In this document: positions 44,832 to 56,820 of the stretch, piece by piece
How positions within the stretch are numbered: the first letter of the stretch is position 1
Layout: every line of letters begins with the position of its first letter
DNA from: Favolaschia claudopus
Lineage: Eukaryota > Basidiomycota > Agaricomycetes > Agaricales > Mycenaceae
Length of the DNA: 64,000 nt
Assembly (NCBI GenBank): GCA_037176885.1
Contig: JAWWNJ010000222.1
Location: 62,001 to 126,000 of the forward strand
Reading direction: 5' to 3'
The notes under the pieces: generated by a model
What the model was told of the DNA's origin: nothing
What the model saw: only the letters and a program-made list of their open reading frames with translations
Databases searched by the model: none
Translations under genes and position numbers: made by a program

Positions 44832-47122
44832 TCACATGACCCGTTTAACTCTGAGGACCGCGCCTTTCTTCCCGTCTGGCAATGCTGGAAGTACTGTTCC
44901 GCCGTAGCGGCAGCGAGCAGGACCGTCGGGCGGGAGAGAGAATTCAAATTTCCCCACCAGCTCACAGATGAAGACTTGCAGTTCCAATAGTCTAAGTAAA
45001 TTGAGATCTCAAGTTAAAAACAAAAGATTGAAAGGGATCAGTTACTTACGCAAACCGCCATCTGATTCAGAAAGGTGTTCGGTCAGCGCATACCTTGAAT
45101 ACAAGAATACAAGGGAGGAAGTAATCACCCTAGGCATGTGTGGGAGCCGCCAAGGAAGGTGAGTCTAGGCGGAGTTTTTAGTATTCATGCTACATCATAA
45201 ATCCGAGTCGAAAGAGCCTACAGATTTGCGTACGGCCCCATCGCTTCTCCCTTCAAGACCCCTCCGCCGTCGAGCCATCTAGATGGCCGAAAGGTATCTG
45301 CATCTTCACCCCATCGAGATTGAAGTCTACGGTCATAGAGAAGTAAATTAATAGCGGATGAAGTTGACGGTAGACATACCGCTGGTACGAAGCAATTGCG
45401 AACATCAGAATCTGTCCCTTGGGAACCGGAAGCTGCGAAGTTTGTTTCCCGTCCGAGGTCGTAATGGGCTCCGAGAGGGGAAGAACAGTATCTTGCCGAG
45501 CTACACGATCCGAAAAGACTTCGGCTGGATACATCCTGAGCACTTCCTGACCATGAGTTCTTCAGCGCCGGTTCTGCGATATGAAAAATGATCCAAAGAA
45601 CCTTGATAAACGCATTCAACAGCGGCATATTTTCGTACGCAATGTCCCTGGCACTGCTATTGCTCATGGCATCATGGATTTCAATTCGAAGTTTCTCTTG
45701 AAGCCCAGGATTCTGAGCAAGTTCAACCAGACCAAATGCGAGAGTATTTGCCGTGGTGTCCTGTCCCGCAATCAATATCAGCGAAGTCTGTGCAATGATG
45801 CCACGTTTGTTGAGCGTGCGCTTCCCGTCGGCCGCATGGTATTGTTCGACTACAAAGGCGAAGCAATTGTTAATTAGATTCGATCCCTTATTCGTGTTGA
45901 ACATCATGTTCATACTCACCGAGCTCCCCATAAAACCCGCCCGTATTTTCGAGTTTCTGTCGCATCGCGTTGATTATGTCCTCGACGACTGTTTTTCCGA
46001 GCTCGTAGGCCAAATTCTTCGCCCTTCTGAGAATTGTGAACGGTGCAACCGGGAGATAGATTGCCGTCTCGTAGATGGAGGGTGGAATCCACCGAGACAG
46101 GCCGTCGAAGATAATGCCGCTTGGAGATTGGCTGGAAGCCAGTGATCTGCCACGTTGTGAATGTCGGATGAGAATCAGCTTGACTGGGTCAGACATACAA
46201 TAGTTGCAGATTGTTCGTGATGAAGTCGTCCCCCAGATCATCAACAGAACACCCCAAGATGGCTAGAAATGTGTACATCAAGAAAAGTATGACGATGAGT
46301 TCAAGAAGAGCTACCTTCACTGGTAGTACCCAGCGTTGCACGACCGAAGGGCGGCACTACATCAATCAATTCTCCAGAAAGATGTTCGAAATGTTCGGTC
46401 AACTTCGCATTGGAACTGAGCCGAGGATACTATCGTTCAAAAGCTCGATACGCTTACCGAATGCGCAGCCCTTTCAAATATTGGGAGATACTTCCGAACT
46501 GCACCTGCACTGAATCCAGCATTCAGAACTGCACGCAGTCGTTTATGCTCTTCCTCTGTTATGAGGCAAAGTGTTCATTACACATGACTAGGTTGGAAAC
46601 AAAATCGAGACTCCCCTTTAGCCCGGAAAACGCTTCCATCTGCATATAACAACCGAGCTCCGTTTTCAAGGGTCGGCCCAGTTCCAAAATGTCCACTCAT
46701 AAGGATGAACTGCATGGCTGCGGGATCGGATACCATTATGCGGGTCTCCTGCGATAAGATAATGCATCATGAGTTTATGAGGCTTAGAGATTGAGCACCC
46801 ACCCCAAAGCATGCCTTAATTCGGTATACCGCACCGTATTCGCGCAGCCATCTGAATTCATACTCGCCGTACGTTGGCGTGAGGATGAGTTCCCTCATAT
46901 GGCCTGAGCCAAATTTGAGTCCTGGGGCATCGATAAGAAGGGATATAATGGCGCACCGAAGAGCCACGACGACGAAGGAGGTCCGGAAATCTTTACAATC
47001 ATCCAGCTGCGGCGCAGTGCGCAATATGAGAAGTAGAGTATCGCGAGAACGGGGAGAACTGCGGCATATCGAGCACCGTGAGCGCCGTCCGCAAATGATG
47101 TCCATTGAGCGAGATTGTACAT
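44832..47122 (-). CDS. Cytochrome P450 monooxygenase
   Basis: The N-terminal membrane anchor is in exon 46957-47122 (MYNLAQW, then YAAVLPVLAILYFSYCAL, then SGPPSSSWLFG). The next exon encodes YGEYEFRWLREYGAVYRIK. The oxygen-binding I-helix is AGQDTTANT, the K-helix E-x-x-R is EVLRMYP, the following region has FRPSRWLDGG, and the heme ligand is in FLGGSHTCLGWRFA. That motif is spread over exons 45129-45164 (36 nt), 45050-45061 (12 nt) and 44832-44991. Read without the 12-nt exon, a TGA would follow the heme Cys, so the splice matters. It is an ER-bound monooxygenase of unknown substrate. Other internal exons were followed by homology but not given exact borders. Confidence 0.88.
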
Positions 47123-48035
47123 GATGTGGTGAGTGGGAGGAGGAGGTGGGAGTCTCTATAGTCGAGCGACAGGTGATATATTCCAGATCGGACTCTTTTG
47201 TACGTTCGTTCATCTATTCGTAGATTTGAATTGTGGCGCCACAGTGCACGAGCTGAGCGTCCATGTGATGCTCTGGAAGCTGCCGTGGTCAGAAGTAACT
47301 GAATATATCCCATAACTGTCCGTTGTTAGCGTGGGTTAACTTCATACTGTATTCGAGGTATCACAGGCACTTGAATCAGCGAAGGGCTTGGGGGTAAAGC
47401 ATTTGAGGATGAGAAGATTCCTCGCAGCAGAAAATAAAGACGGTCTTTCGGATGAAAGCTGATGGAAGGCTCCGAAGGCCTTGCTGGAACTTTGCTGGAG
47501 GCGGCGGATTCAAGTTGGCGGCGGACGGCACCCTCGGAGAGCATTAACATCGTCGTAGCAGCCCGTCTCTTTCTTGAGCCAGATGCTAGTCCCAGCGTCA
47601 TAACGTGGACGAAGGGCCGACAAAATTCTCGGGAGGGGAAATATATGACAGAGTATGGTCCGCCATGGCGGGAAGATGAGGAGACGTTTGGGAGACGTGT
47701 CATTGATGGAATTATTCGGCCGACGGAAAGCCGCTCGGCCGAACAGGATGTTTTACAGTAAATTCTGTGAATCTCGGAGGCGGCTGGCTGGATTAAAACA
47801 AAATATTGCAAATCATAGGCTCGCCTTTCATGTTCCTTCACCTCTGAGGCTGCTCACATCAGGTTTGACTTGTTAGAGAAAATTCCTATAGTTTCTATGT
47901 CTCACTTCATATTATTGTCCGCTCATCAGGTCGAATCAAAATTATATCGTCTCTCAATCTAACAGACTTGAGTAAGATCGATCAATACAGGTACAAGACT
48001 GAACGATAAGTAAACCCAACAAAAACGATGTATGT
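47123..48035. other. Intergenic, one unsupported 171-codon ORF
   Basis: An open frame at 47326-47841 (minus) has no motif, and an overlapping plus-strand frame is equally open, so neither is called. The first bases are the P450 promoter region. Confidence 0.4.
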
Positions 48036-49372
48036 CTATGGCTGATTCCGAAGGCTCACAGCGAGAAGTTTTTTCTCGTAGAGTCGAGGAAAGGCATCAT
48101 AGATCCGGGAGGCAATCGCATCGTACGTCCTGAGGCCATCAAGAAAATTGACCAACAAATGGCCCGGATCCACCTTCATATCCACCTCGACCTCAACAAC
48201 TCGTAAGCCTTTCAGGTTCATAAGCGCGACGGTTTCGAATTCCGGGAAATACTTTGGACGTGGCGCTGGCAATAAACACAGTTCAAAGACGTGTATGCTG
48301 AAAACAACGCGGGATATTTTGTTGGTTAAGGGCAAGCGCGCGAGCATGGGATTGAACATGGCGGACGGCGGCGGCGGGACTGCGGTGTACAGCTGCGGAT
48401 GACCTGTGGGCACAGCAATTGGCATCGGGACATCTTGTCGCGCGGCGCAAGGAAGGCTGAGGGCAGTAATGGCGTTTAATGAAGGAAAGAGGGAAGCGAG
48501 GTCAACGCGATCGAGTTGCCGGTCTGAGTGATTTGATTAAGAAAATACTGAATAGAATGAAGAATGAAAATAAAATTGATACCGTTTGGAGACAGGACGA
48601 CACTCTCCACTGTTTGGCCGAAACGCTGCAACAATTGCAGCACGTCCGGTGTCCAGCATTCGTCACATTGAAACGACTTGAGGGAGGTGAAGTCAAACGC
48701 TCGGATGAGCAAATCTGCCGTGCCCTGGCAGGTTTGGATACTCAAATGCTGTATCTTTGCGCGAGGGCTAGTTCGGGGTCCTTGTATATGCCGACTAGTA
48801 GTAATAGCATCTGTCAGAAAGCAGCCGAATAGCTTGAGCGACTCGATGTGCGACGAGCAGGAATGCACAATATGCTCTATCCACTCCGAGGTCGCTCCTT
48901 GCCGTGCTCCGGAGCCATATTTCGACGGGTGAATTTCGAGGCTGCGTAATGACGGCGTGCGCATCAGGATGCTAATGGCGTCCCGAGCAGGATCTTGAAT
49001 TTGAACTACAGTTTGGAGGGAAAGAGCGCGCAAGTTTGACCACGGAACGGCTGCGAGAATTGTGTAACATTCCTCATGTCTGCTGTCGAGCTTGAGCTCA
49101 CGTATGTACGTGAGAAGATGAGGTGCGGAGGAGAGCAGACTGGCCAGGCGAGTGGCGAGCTGCAGTCCTGTAAGGGCACCATATTGCAGGCTGCAGGACC
49201 CGTTCCGCCAGACCCACGCATCGTCGTCGATGGAGATTTCGCGGAAAAGATTTCTCTGAGCGGGCGTAACGAAAGAGCGGCAGACGAGTGACACAGCCTT
49301 CTGGGCATCTGCGGGAGTGAGGTCGATGATATGGTTCCATAGCTCGAGGACAGGAACGCAGGGTGCTGGCAT
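48036..49372 (-). CDS. F-box-like/LRR-like protein, 425 aa
   Basis: Exons complement(48036..48523, 48583..49372) with a 59-bp intron. The N-terminus (PVLELWNHIIDLTPADAQKAVSLVCRSF) is an F-box-like motif; the remainder is Leu-rich with repeat-like units (IRELKLDSRHEE, LRALSLQTVVQIQD, LRSLEIHPSKYGSG, IESLKLFGCFL, IQHLSIQTCQG), typical of basidiomycete F-box proteins. It presumably works as a substrate adaptor of an SCF ubiquitin ligase. It is not closely similar to the F-box pair at the left edge. Confidence 0.75.
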
Positions 49373-50131
49373 GAGTCAACGGGAAAGAGGGGGAGGCGAG
49401 CGGGAAGGTTCGCAGACAGACGGGCTGTGTGTGGGAGAGAACCGAAACAGCGCTCGCGAGATTCTTGTCGTGACTTCCGAGTCGGCAACCGCCGGGAAAG
49501 GTATTGAAAGTACAACGGTGCTGAGGTGACAGTAGTCCTGAGATTGGTGAATGAGAAACGGGGGCAGAGTATTCGCAGCTCTGATCAAGGCTAGAAGCCA
49601 AGCTGGGCCTTGGGTGGTTAAGTTTTCAGTCGCGTTGTTAGGTGAACAACATTATAAAGCAGACCTGAGGTATCTTTTATACCATACTGGAACTACTGCG
49701 GAATACGGGAGTGCGAACTGCGATAAGTCAACTACTCACTGATACTGGGGACACAGTCACCGCGCGGCCGCGAACCTGCGCCGTAGTCGGCTCCGGACTG
49801 TGCTTCACTGTCGAGTGAACCCCGAGGTCGCGACTTGGGTGACTCAACCCGACTTCCTATGGATCTTGAGGGCACGATCTTCGAACGCGCGGCACGCAAT
49901 TTTCCCGAAAGAATCCCGACCTTCATGCTAATAGTGTGGCGAGTTGAGGATTGGTGAGTTCCTTGAACATGAATCCTTCCCGTTTTACCTCGTTACTCGG
50001 TAGCTTCCTCAGACCTTCCCTCTATATTCATTTCGATCGACCAGTTCGGTTTCATTAATGCAAATGTATCGAAAGCTCCGTGAGCGACGAAAGCCCACAT
50101 GTACAATTGACATCTGGCTCCGTTTCGGGGC
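49373..50131. other. Intergenic, no gene supported
   Basis: Only short overlapping ORFs. It includes the promoter region of the F-box-like gene and the 3' flank of the second secreted-protein gene. Confidence 0.5.
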
Positions 50132-50748
50132 CTAGACGAATGTAACAGGAACCGACAACATCTGAACAGCGGAGCTGCCCTGCACGCAACAAAACAAAAT
50201 ACATCAGAACCCTTCCACTTGAGAGCGGAAAATAAAAACGATTAAACGCACTCCATACGCAGCGTAACTTTCGATGACATATATCGTGTGGTTGCCCGTG
50301 GCCTGGCCGTTGTAGAGCGTGATGGGGAACACCTCCGCGTAGTAATTCGCGCTGGTGTTCTCGGGATCATAACTGGTAGGTTCGAGATCTTGAACCGGGG
50401 TAGCGGCGGGGAAGCCGCCGTCGACGCCCGCGGTTACGACGGTGATTTTGAGACTATATGATAGCGAAGACCATTGACATCAACCAGTCGAATCCAGATA
50501 CGATTTGATGGAAAGGGCTGGATAGAGTACGGACCTACTCTCCTTGAAATAGCGTTGGGATGCGTAGGTGAGGTTGAAGGCCTGTGGAATTTCTTACAAT
50601 CTGCACCCTACCATGTACATTCACACAAGATTTCACGCACCGTATTAGCAGGGAGAACTTGCCCCAGGGTCGGGGAGACGATCATGGCGCCGAAGGCGGA
50701 GGTCACGGCGGCGAAAAGAGCGGCGGAAGTAGCGAGTGAGAATTTCAT
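50132..50748 (-). CDS. Small secreted protein, 134 aa, paralogue of 42216-42796
   Basis: Exons complement(50132..50179, 50252..50453, 50535..50581, 50641..50748). The signal peptide (MKFSLATSAALFAAVTSAFG) is followed by MIVSPTLGQVLPANT, FNLTYASQRYFKES, a Gly/Pro-rich middle and a C-terminus with HTIYVIESYAAYG and MLSVPVTFV. Exon lengths and intron phases match the paralogue 8 kb away, which lies on the same strand. It is probably a one-domain extracellular beta protein; function unknown. Confidence 0.8.
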
Positions 50749-51452
50749 GGCTGGGTGTGGAAGGAGGGAAGAAAGAACTGGGGTTCGGGACTCAATGTGT
50801 TTCGCCTTTTATATGAAAAAGAAGCGACATAGCGACGCGGATCGTCGGGTGGATCAATTGTTCGGCATTGAAATTGGTGAGCGAGGTTTTGAAGTTGAAC
50901 GAGACCGTCTTGGTATTAACATGGAGTAAGTAAGTATTTCACGACCTGAATCGAGGCATATACCGACCGTCACCAGACACCGAAACCCGTCGAAGTGGAA
51001 GGAAGCAACGGAGCTCCGGTGAGGCGGCTTAACATTTCCGTCGTACATTCTCCGGGATGGCGTACTTCATTTGAGGCTGCGAACCGAAATGGCATTCACC
51101 TAAGAATGCCGGAGGGGTGGGTGGACGAAGAATACGAGCAACAGGTGGGGTGAGCATACGTTGCGCATGTACTGATGATGCCTTGATGCTATCACGCCTG
51201 CCGGTTGCGCCTCGATCGGAATGCCGCCATCAAATTCTGATGCTAATCAGTCATGCCGAAGTCGGAACGCAATTTGCGCGGAATTGATGAACCGAGTACT
51301 GATGGCAATGCAATTGGAACGAAGAGGAATGAGAATATGCGTTGTTCAGCGTTGTAGATGATAAAAGTTATCAAAGTCCATGGCCAATTCGTCCTCGATA
51401 CTTCTATCACAAGCAGTCAACTACTGCAAAACAGAGAATGAAAACAGTAGAC
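50749..51452. other. Intergenic, no gene supported
   Basis: Upstream region of the secreted-protein gene and 3' flank of the TPR-MYND gene. Confidence 0.5.
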
Positions 51453-52886
51453 TCACACGTGAAGAAGATTTAAATCCGAAGTAAGCATCCGATTTGCCTG
51501 CCTGGCACGACTATAGATCTCAAATGTATAGTCCGGCCGTTGTATGTCCGCCAACATCGCCCTGTTAAACGAACAATAGATGCCGCGCGTCCGAGTCGCC
51601 CATTCATCTTTCAAAGTCGTATCAGGGACAATCAACAAGAAAAGTCCACGCTTGTCCGAATTCGCCTGTGAGAACGCCTCGTTCCCACTGATCATGTCGT
51701 CGGGGAGGATGGCGAACGGGACGTTCATCAGCTGCAAAAGAGAAAGCCGTTTACGTCTTGTCCTTTTACCAAGTGAGTTGAACATGGGGACGAGGCCGAC
51801 GATGACCATGAGGGCGGTGTGGCATGGCGGCTTCGAATGGTGTTGAAAGCCCAGTGCAATCATTGCGTAGATGCGGAGGAGATCCAGGACATAGGGGACT
51901 TCTGATATGCTCCTTCCAATGCGCAGAGTGCGATCTATGACCGGTCGAGTTGAGGGCTGGCAGTCGGCCTTGTGTTGAGGCCTATAAATCAGCGAGCTGA
52001 TGAACGAGTAAGAGGATGAATTGAGGCGAAACGCACCAGTTTGCTCTTTGACACTGCTGATTGCAATACGAAACTGTTTTGCACTGTTGTCGAAGTCGTG
52101 CTCAATCTCAGATGCGAGATCAAGACGCAAATTACTCACCCGTTTACATGTCTTGAGCTCTGTTCTGAATTTCATTGCCTTGCAACTACTGCACATCATC
52201 GTTGGCCGCGGACAGCTAGACAAATGATGGGGATTTGACGGCGTGACATAGGTTGTGATGCCTGGATCCTCCAGCGGCGGCGGTGACCGCTGCCTCCCTA
52301 GAGTTGACTCGATATCGACCGCGTTGCATGCAGCAACCGATCCGTACGCCGGAGGAAAATTCGCTAGCATCATGTCTTCCGGCAAAACGGAAGGGATGCG
52401 GTTCGGAAATTCAGTAAGGATGTTGTTGAATGCGGAAATGGCAGCAGAGTGCGTTGGATCAATGACAAGAACACTCGCGAAATCGATCAGAGCTTCGGCG
52501 AAAAAACCCATCTCTCGTCGAGCAACGCCTCGTCGATATCGTGGCTTAATGGCTCGGGGCTCAAAGCGCAGAGCGTCCCGAGCAGCGTGGTCGGCCTCAT
52601 CAAATCTGAATTGAGTTTCCGAGTTCATACTAAGCCCATATTAATCCAATGGAACTCGTTACACGTACTCTCCGAGTTTGATCAGAGTCGCTGACAGATT
52701 GGACAGCAGAGGAGTCAAGGGGATGCTGTCGCCCGATGCGTAGATCGCTTGACGATACAGCTCTTCAGCTGCGCGAAAATTTCCGTTTTTGAATTGCGTT
52801 GTGGCCTATATTGTTAGAGCGTGAGTGATGAAGGCTCATTGGGAGGCATATTCACTTGCCTCGGAATTGAGCTGAATTGAATCCAT
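51453..52886 (-). CDS. TPR and MYND zinc-finger protein, 409 aa
   Basis: Exons complement(51453..51981, 52037..52083, 52140..52629, 52669..52805, 52860..52886). The first exon codes nine residues (MDSIQLNSE) and ends in a GC donor (GCAAGT). The N-terminal part has TPR-like helices (FKNGNFRAAEELYRQAI, LSNLSATLIKLG, DEADHAARDALRFEPRAIKPRYRRGVA, EALIDFASVLVIDP). The MYND finger follows (CSSCKAM, KTCKRC, SYCNQQCQRANWPQHKADC), and a C-terminal domain with MNVPFAILPDD ends at LLHV. It is likely a protein-protein adaptor. The MYND finger is assembled only when the 47-bp exon is included. Confidence 0.82.
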
Positions 52887-53771
52887 TGACTCCACAGGGA
52901 TAGGTCGTGTGCGATTGAGAGAAAGATAGAGCGGTGAGGCGGGAAAAAACGTGGCTAGACCAGCTACTTATAGTCTATAGATCATCACGCGTTATGTCTG
53001 ATACAGACCTGTGAGAAGAATGACGCGCTACTTCACGAGACGGTTCAATCTCACACGACAAAAGATCATGCACACAAAGCCGGCGTCGTGAAATTTGAAT
53101 GAGATTATTGGCTTCTTGAATCTTGAGGGCCTTGAGGCTACATAGTCCTGAAAAAGGCGTTTATGCAAGAGGATGAGACCGAGAGACCGGGAAGAGAGTC
53201 TGCAGACCAGCGACGAGGCCCATGATATCCTAGAGTTCGAGGGCGTTGAGATCATCTGAGGCCCTCCTTGGGCCATCCTCAGAGATCTCAGATGGATGAT
53301 TGAGAGAAAAGAGCAGCAGCGACACGTGTCTAGTCATCGGCAATCCGGCAATCTGCAAAACGCGATCAAAACGCGGTCACCTGAGCTGCTGAGACTGAGG
53401 AAACACGGTCGCATCGCCGAAGAAGTCGGTCGGCAACTTCAACCTGTTGATTGTGACCTGTAGTCTCACTTTGCTGTTTCGTGTCAAGCTTTAGAGAATG
53501 AGAAAGAACGAGAAATATTGAGATCATTTGGGCTTTTAGCTCAATTCAATATCAGAAAAGATCTGTGGACAGATACGGAGCCTTACTAGTCGTATCTAAT
53601 GACCAAGCCCAAGCCACTTATTGCGTTATATTTGATGTGAGGGCAGCCTAGGTGACCAGTACGATTGCTCGCCCGCTTGTAGTCGACCGTCAGCGAGCTC
53701 AATATTTCTCTCGATTAAATCAAAACAAAGCGTGGTTATCTTTCTGAAGAGTAAGCCGTCCCGGGATCCCT
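52887..53771. other. Intergenic, no gene supported
   Basis: No ORF with motif. Divided between the TPR-MYND promoter region and the 3' flank of the second amylase gene. Confidence 0.5.
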
Positions 53772-55973
53772 TCACATTTCCTTCACCTGCCCGGTATGCA
53801 TGGCAATAGCGTCACGCGGCGGTACAATCGCTATGACCCTCCCACCCTTCACAGTAAATCTGTCGAGCATGAATTGGTCCTTGATACAAAGAGCATGAAT
53901 TCAACAGCTTACATGCCCGTAGAGCACCCGCCACCCCGGTGCTTGTCAGTAATGACATTACAATATTTGTTATCCGGAAGGGACGTCGTGAATATCGCCG
54001 TCCAAGGTGTGTCTGCATTGTTAATCGCCACGAAGCCCAAAGTACCTAAGATGCATATTGATCAGGGGGGAAGCGAAGTATTGATCCAACTCACCTCTCC
54101 CGAAAGCAATCTGCTCGTCCCGCGGGGACACCCAACCCGTAATCGGCGCATCCCCCACCTCATTGTGGAACCTCACCATTCCCGCAACGGCGGGGTGACG
54201 ATGTTGGCAGAGCCAAGCCAGGTCGGGCCGAGCGACTGAGCAGGCACCGTGGCCGTTGTCAGGTCCGCCGTCGTCGGTGGAGTCGAAGGAATAAGAGGAG
54301 AGAATGGTCGGGGTGCCGTAGGGATGCGCCAGGGAGAAGATCATGGCGTTTAGGTAGGTGTTGTACGGAGATTTGTAGTTCAGAGAATCACCGTTCTATA
54401 TCACTGTATCAGTAACGCAAAGGGAAAAAGAAAGTTAAATATACCCGCTCGGTATCGTGGTTCGCAACGAACACGTTGGCTTGCGAGCCCGGTACCCAAC
54501 CTAGACAGATTTGTTTATTGTAAGATCCATATGGCAAGGTTGGATAACTGCACCAAGTTTCTCGAAATTGTTTAAAGCCGAAATGCTGCTGTTTTGACCC
54601 AAGAACGCGTTTTTGACAAGGGTGGTGTATCGAAACCTGCACAACGAAGATCAATCAGTTTCCTCACAAACGCCACAAGCAATTCTGGACTCAATTACTT
54701 ACTCTTGAACCTGGCCTGGTAATCCATGTTAAATCAATATCGTTTCGTCTCAAAGCCACGAAATCGAGCGACTGACCGTTCCCAACATACTCCGACGGCT
54801 GAATCGGCTCCCCCGCACCCCAAATGGTCTCTTGCGAGATATACACCGGTTTCGTGAGGCGGCCGAGAATGTTGGCGAGGTCGGAAGCAGCAATGTCTGT
54901 CAATGTTCAACAACAGTGTCAAGCCGACTCGTTGCTGAATGAATGAGAGAGACACACGTTTAGCAGCGTCGAGACGGAACCCATTCACACCAAGTGAAAT
55001 GAGATGGTTACCGTATCCCGCGAGCGTAGCGCGTACGTGTTCCTTCTCGGTAGCCAGACTACATTAATATGAGTTAGTCTACAGACGGGGATCCATAGCA
55101 GGAAAGCGACCCACTCAGCGAGATTAAGCAACTCGCAGGTCTGCACCTCGGCGCGATTGGTGTAGTTGAGGATCTCATCGCCGGGGGTGAGGCCGCAGTG
55201 GTGGAAGTCCTATCGCCAAGATAAATCATTTTCATAGCGAACAAAAAGGAAGGAGTGTCAAAGATGGGGAAGAGGGAAAGTCGATACAAACATCGTATTT
55301 ATACAACCCAGGATAATTGTAATGGGTGAACGGGGAGCCGGCGACGCCGGTACCGCTTTCCATGCCAGACATATGGTTGAATAGAGTGTCTGATAGGTTT
55401 TCGAATTGATCAAACAGTGTTTTTTCAGGGTTTAACGTGAAATACGGACCGGTGATGACTTTCACGCCCGCAGCGTGGCATTGCTTGATCATGCTACATG
55501 TTGCAAATGAATTAATTAGCGCTGTCATCCACGCTGAAGAGACCCGCACTTTTCCAACTGGGCTTGATTCCCTCGCTTAGAGGTGAGGGTGTACGACACT
55601 GGCTGGTAGTCCGTCCACCATTGGGGACCCTGGACGTGTTCTTGTGGCGGACTGACTATGATCGCATAATATGAGTCTCAGCGGAACTGAGATGAACAAC
55701 AAACCTTGCACGTAGCCATAGCCATTGGGACCGATGAATTCGGTGCATTCAGTCGCGATGCTGTCCCTAAGAATTGATATATCAGATACAGATATCCAGG
55801 TCATCATGAACGAGGACAATCGATACAGACCAGTTCCATTCGAACATCTGAATGATCACATTCTTGGTAGGCGGACTCGCGATCACGACTTCCGCAGCGC
55901 TAGAGGCAAGTGCGGTTTGCAGAATGCCCGGAGTCGATTGAAAGAGGGAGAGGATGTGGGAAAGAGCAGGCAT
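53772..55973 (-). CDS. Alpha-amylase GH13 without starch-binding domain, 480 aa
   Basis: Fourteen exons, complement(53772..53859, 53913..54045, 54095..54395, 54445..54500, 54554..54636, 54703..54715, 54777..54896, 54958..55058, 55115..55209, 55292..55389, 55450..55493, 55550..55655, 55705..55766, 55831..55973). The signal-like N-terminus starts [11 protein letters not shown] (an ATG at 56006 would add 11 residues). The catalytic Asp is in GFRLDAAKH, Glu in ISQETIWG and Asp in FVANHDTER. It ends right after the beta-sandwich domain C ([27 protein letters not shown]), so it lacks the linker and CBM20 of the paralogue at 17813-20506. It should be secreted and act on soluble starch or maltooligosaccharides. 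Exon sizes of 62, 106, 44, 98, 95, 101, 56, 301 and 133 bp are identical in the two genes; a 13-bp exon (54703-54715) is unique to this one. Confidence 0.93.
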
Positions 55974-56500
55974 TGTGAAGGTGAGGAAAGTGGGGGTGAG
56001 GTCCATTGGAAATACATCAGGAAAACTAAACGCGTCTGGCTGATCTGGCACCAGACCAATACAGACCATTACACCGCTAGAATAGCGTCTGGCGCTAAAA
56101 CGACACGCATATCGCCATAAACGATTATGGCGCCAGAACCTCGTCAGAAATGAATTCTGGCGGTGGGCTGCTATGCTCGGGTACTCATTGTATTCTCAAA
56201 ATCCTTTCATTACGACAGCAAATCATATTCATTCTCCTATGTACAACATGGAACAGCAAGGAAAGAGAAGAGGAAAGGGGGGAAAGAGCGCACCTGTACC
56301 ATATCTTACAGTCTGATGTCGTGGATGGTTCGATCGGACAGCCAGGGAAAGCAGGCGCGACGTATATGGTGGTAGGTGCAAGTAAATGAGGACAGAAAGA
56401 ATCAGTGACGAAGCGCATGCAAAATAAAACGACGACATACTCATTTAAAGGCTCCATGCGTGACCATCGTACCCTTCCGCCGAGCCACCGACCCTGAGGA
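55974..56500. other. Intergenic, promoter side of the amylase
   Basis: No gene. TCTGGCG and its complement recur several times here and again at 57130-57235. Confidence 0.4.
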
Positions 56501-56504
56501 GAGT

Positions 56505-56820
56505 ACGGCTTGAATCTTGGTGATAGAGCGCCTAATTACCTTGAATACCTTGACTCTTGAGAATAGCGGACACCGTGACTTGAAAGAATTGATTGAAAAG
56601 GTCGTCTTGTCGACAACTTGAGATTCGAGCTTGATGTGTGAAAAGCTTGAGATGGAAGAAGCACTTGAGAATCCAGAGGTATATAAGACTTGCAAGACTT
56701 GAGGAGGATGGCTATAGGGGACTTCGAAGACTTGAGATATACGCCGCATCGAGCTGAGAATTCAAGACTTGAGCCATGCACGACTTGAAGAGAGGCGAGA
56801 TGAGGCTTGAAGGGTTGCTT
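56505..56820. repeat. Dispersed ACTTGAG heptamer cluster
   Basis: Within about 310 bases, CTTGA occurs more than a dozen times, many as ACTTGAG or ACTTGAA (for example near 56620, 56645, 56669, 56696, 56730 and 56768), with irregular spacing. A 155-codon minus-strand frame spans it but looks like a by-product of the repeated motif. Confidence 0.6.

Noticed and set aside
45062..45128. Stop codon after the P450 heme cysteine
   Set aside because: It lies in an intron; the next exon of 12 bases supplies the conserved WRF.
47326..47841. 171-codon minus-strand ORF
   Set aside because: No motif, no splice support, and an overlapping plus-strand frame is equally open.
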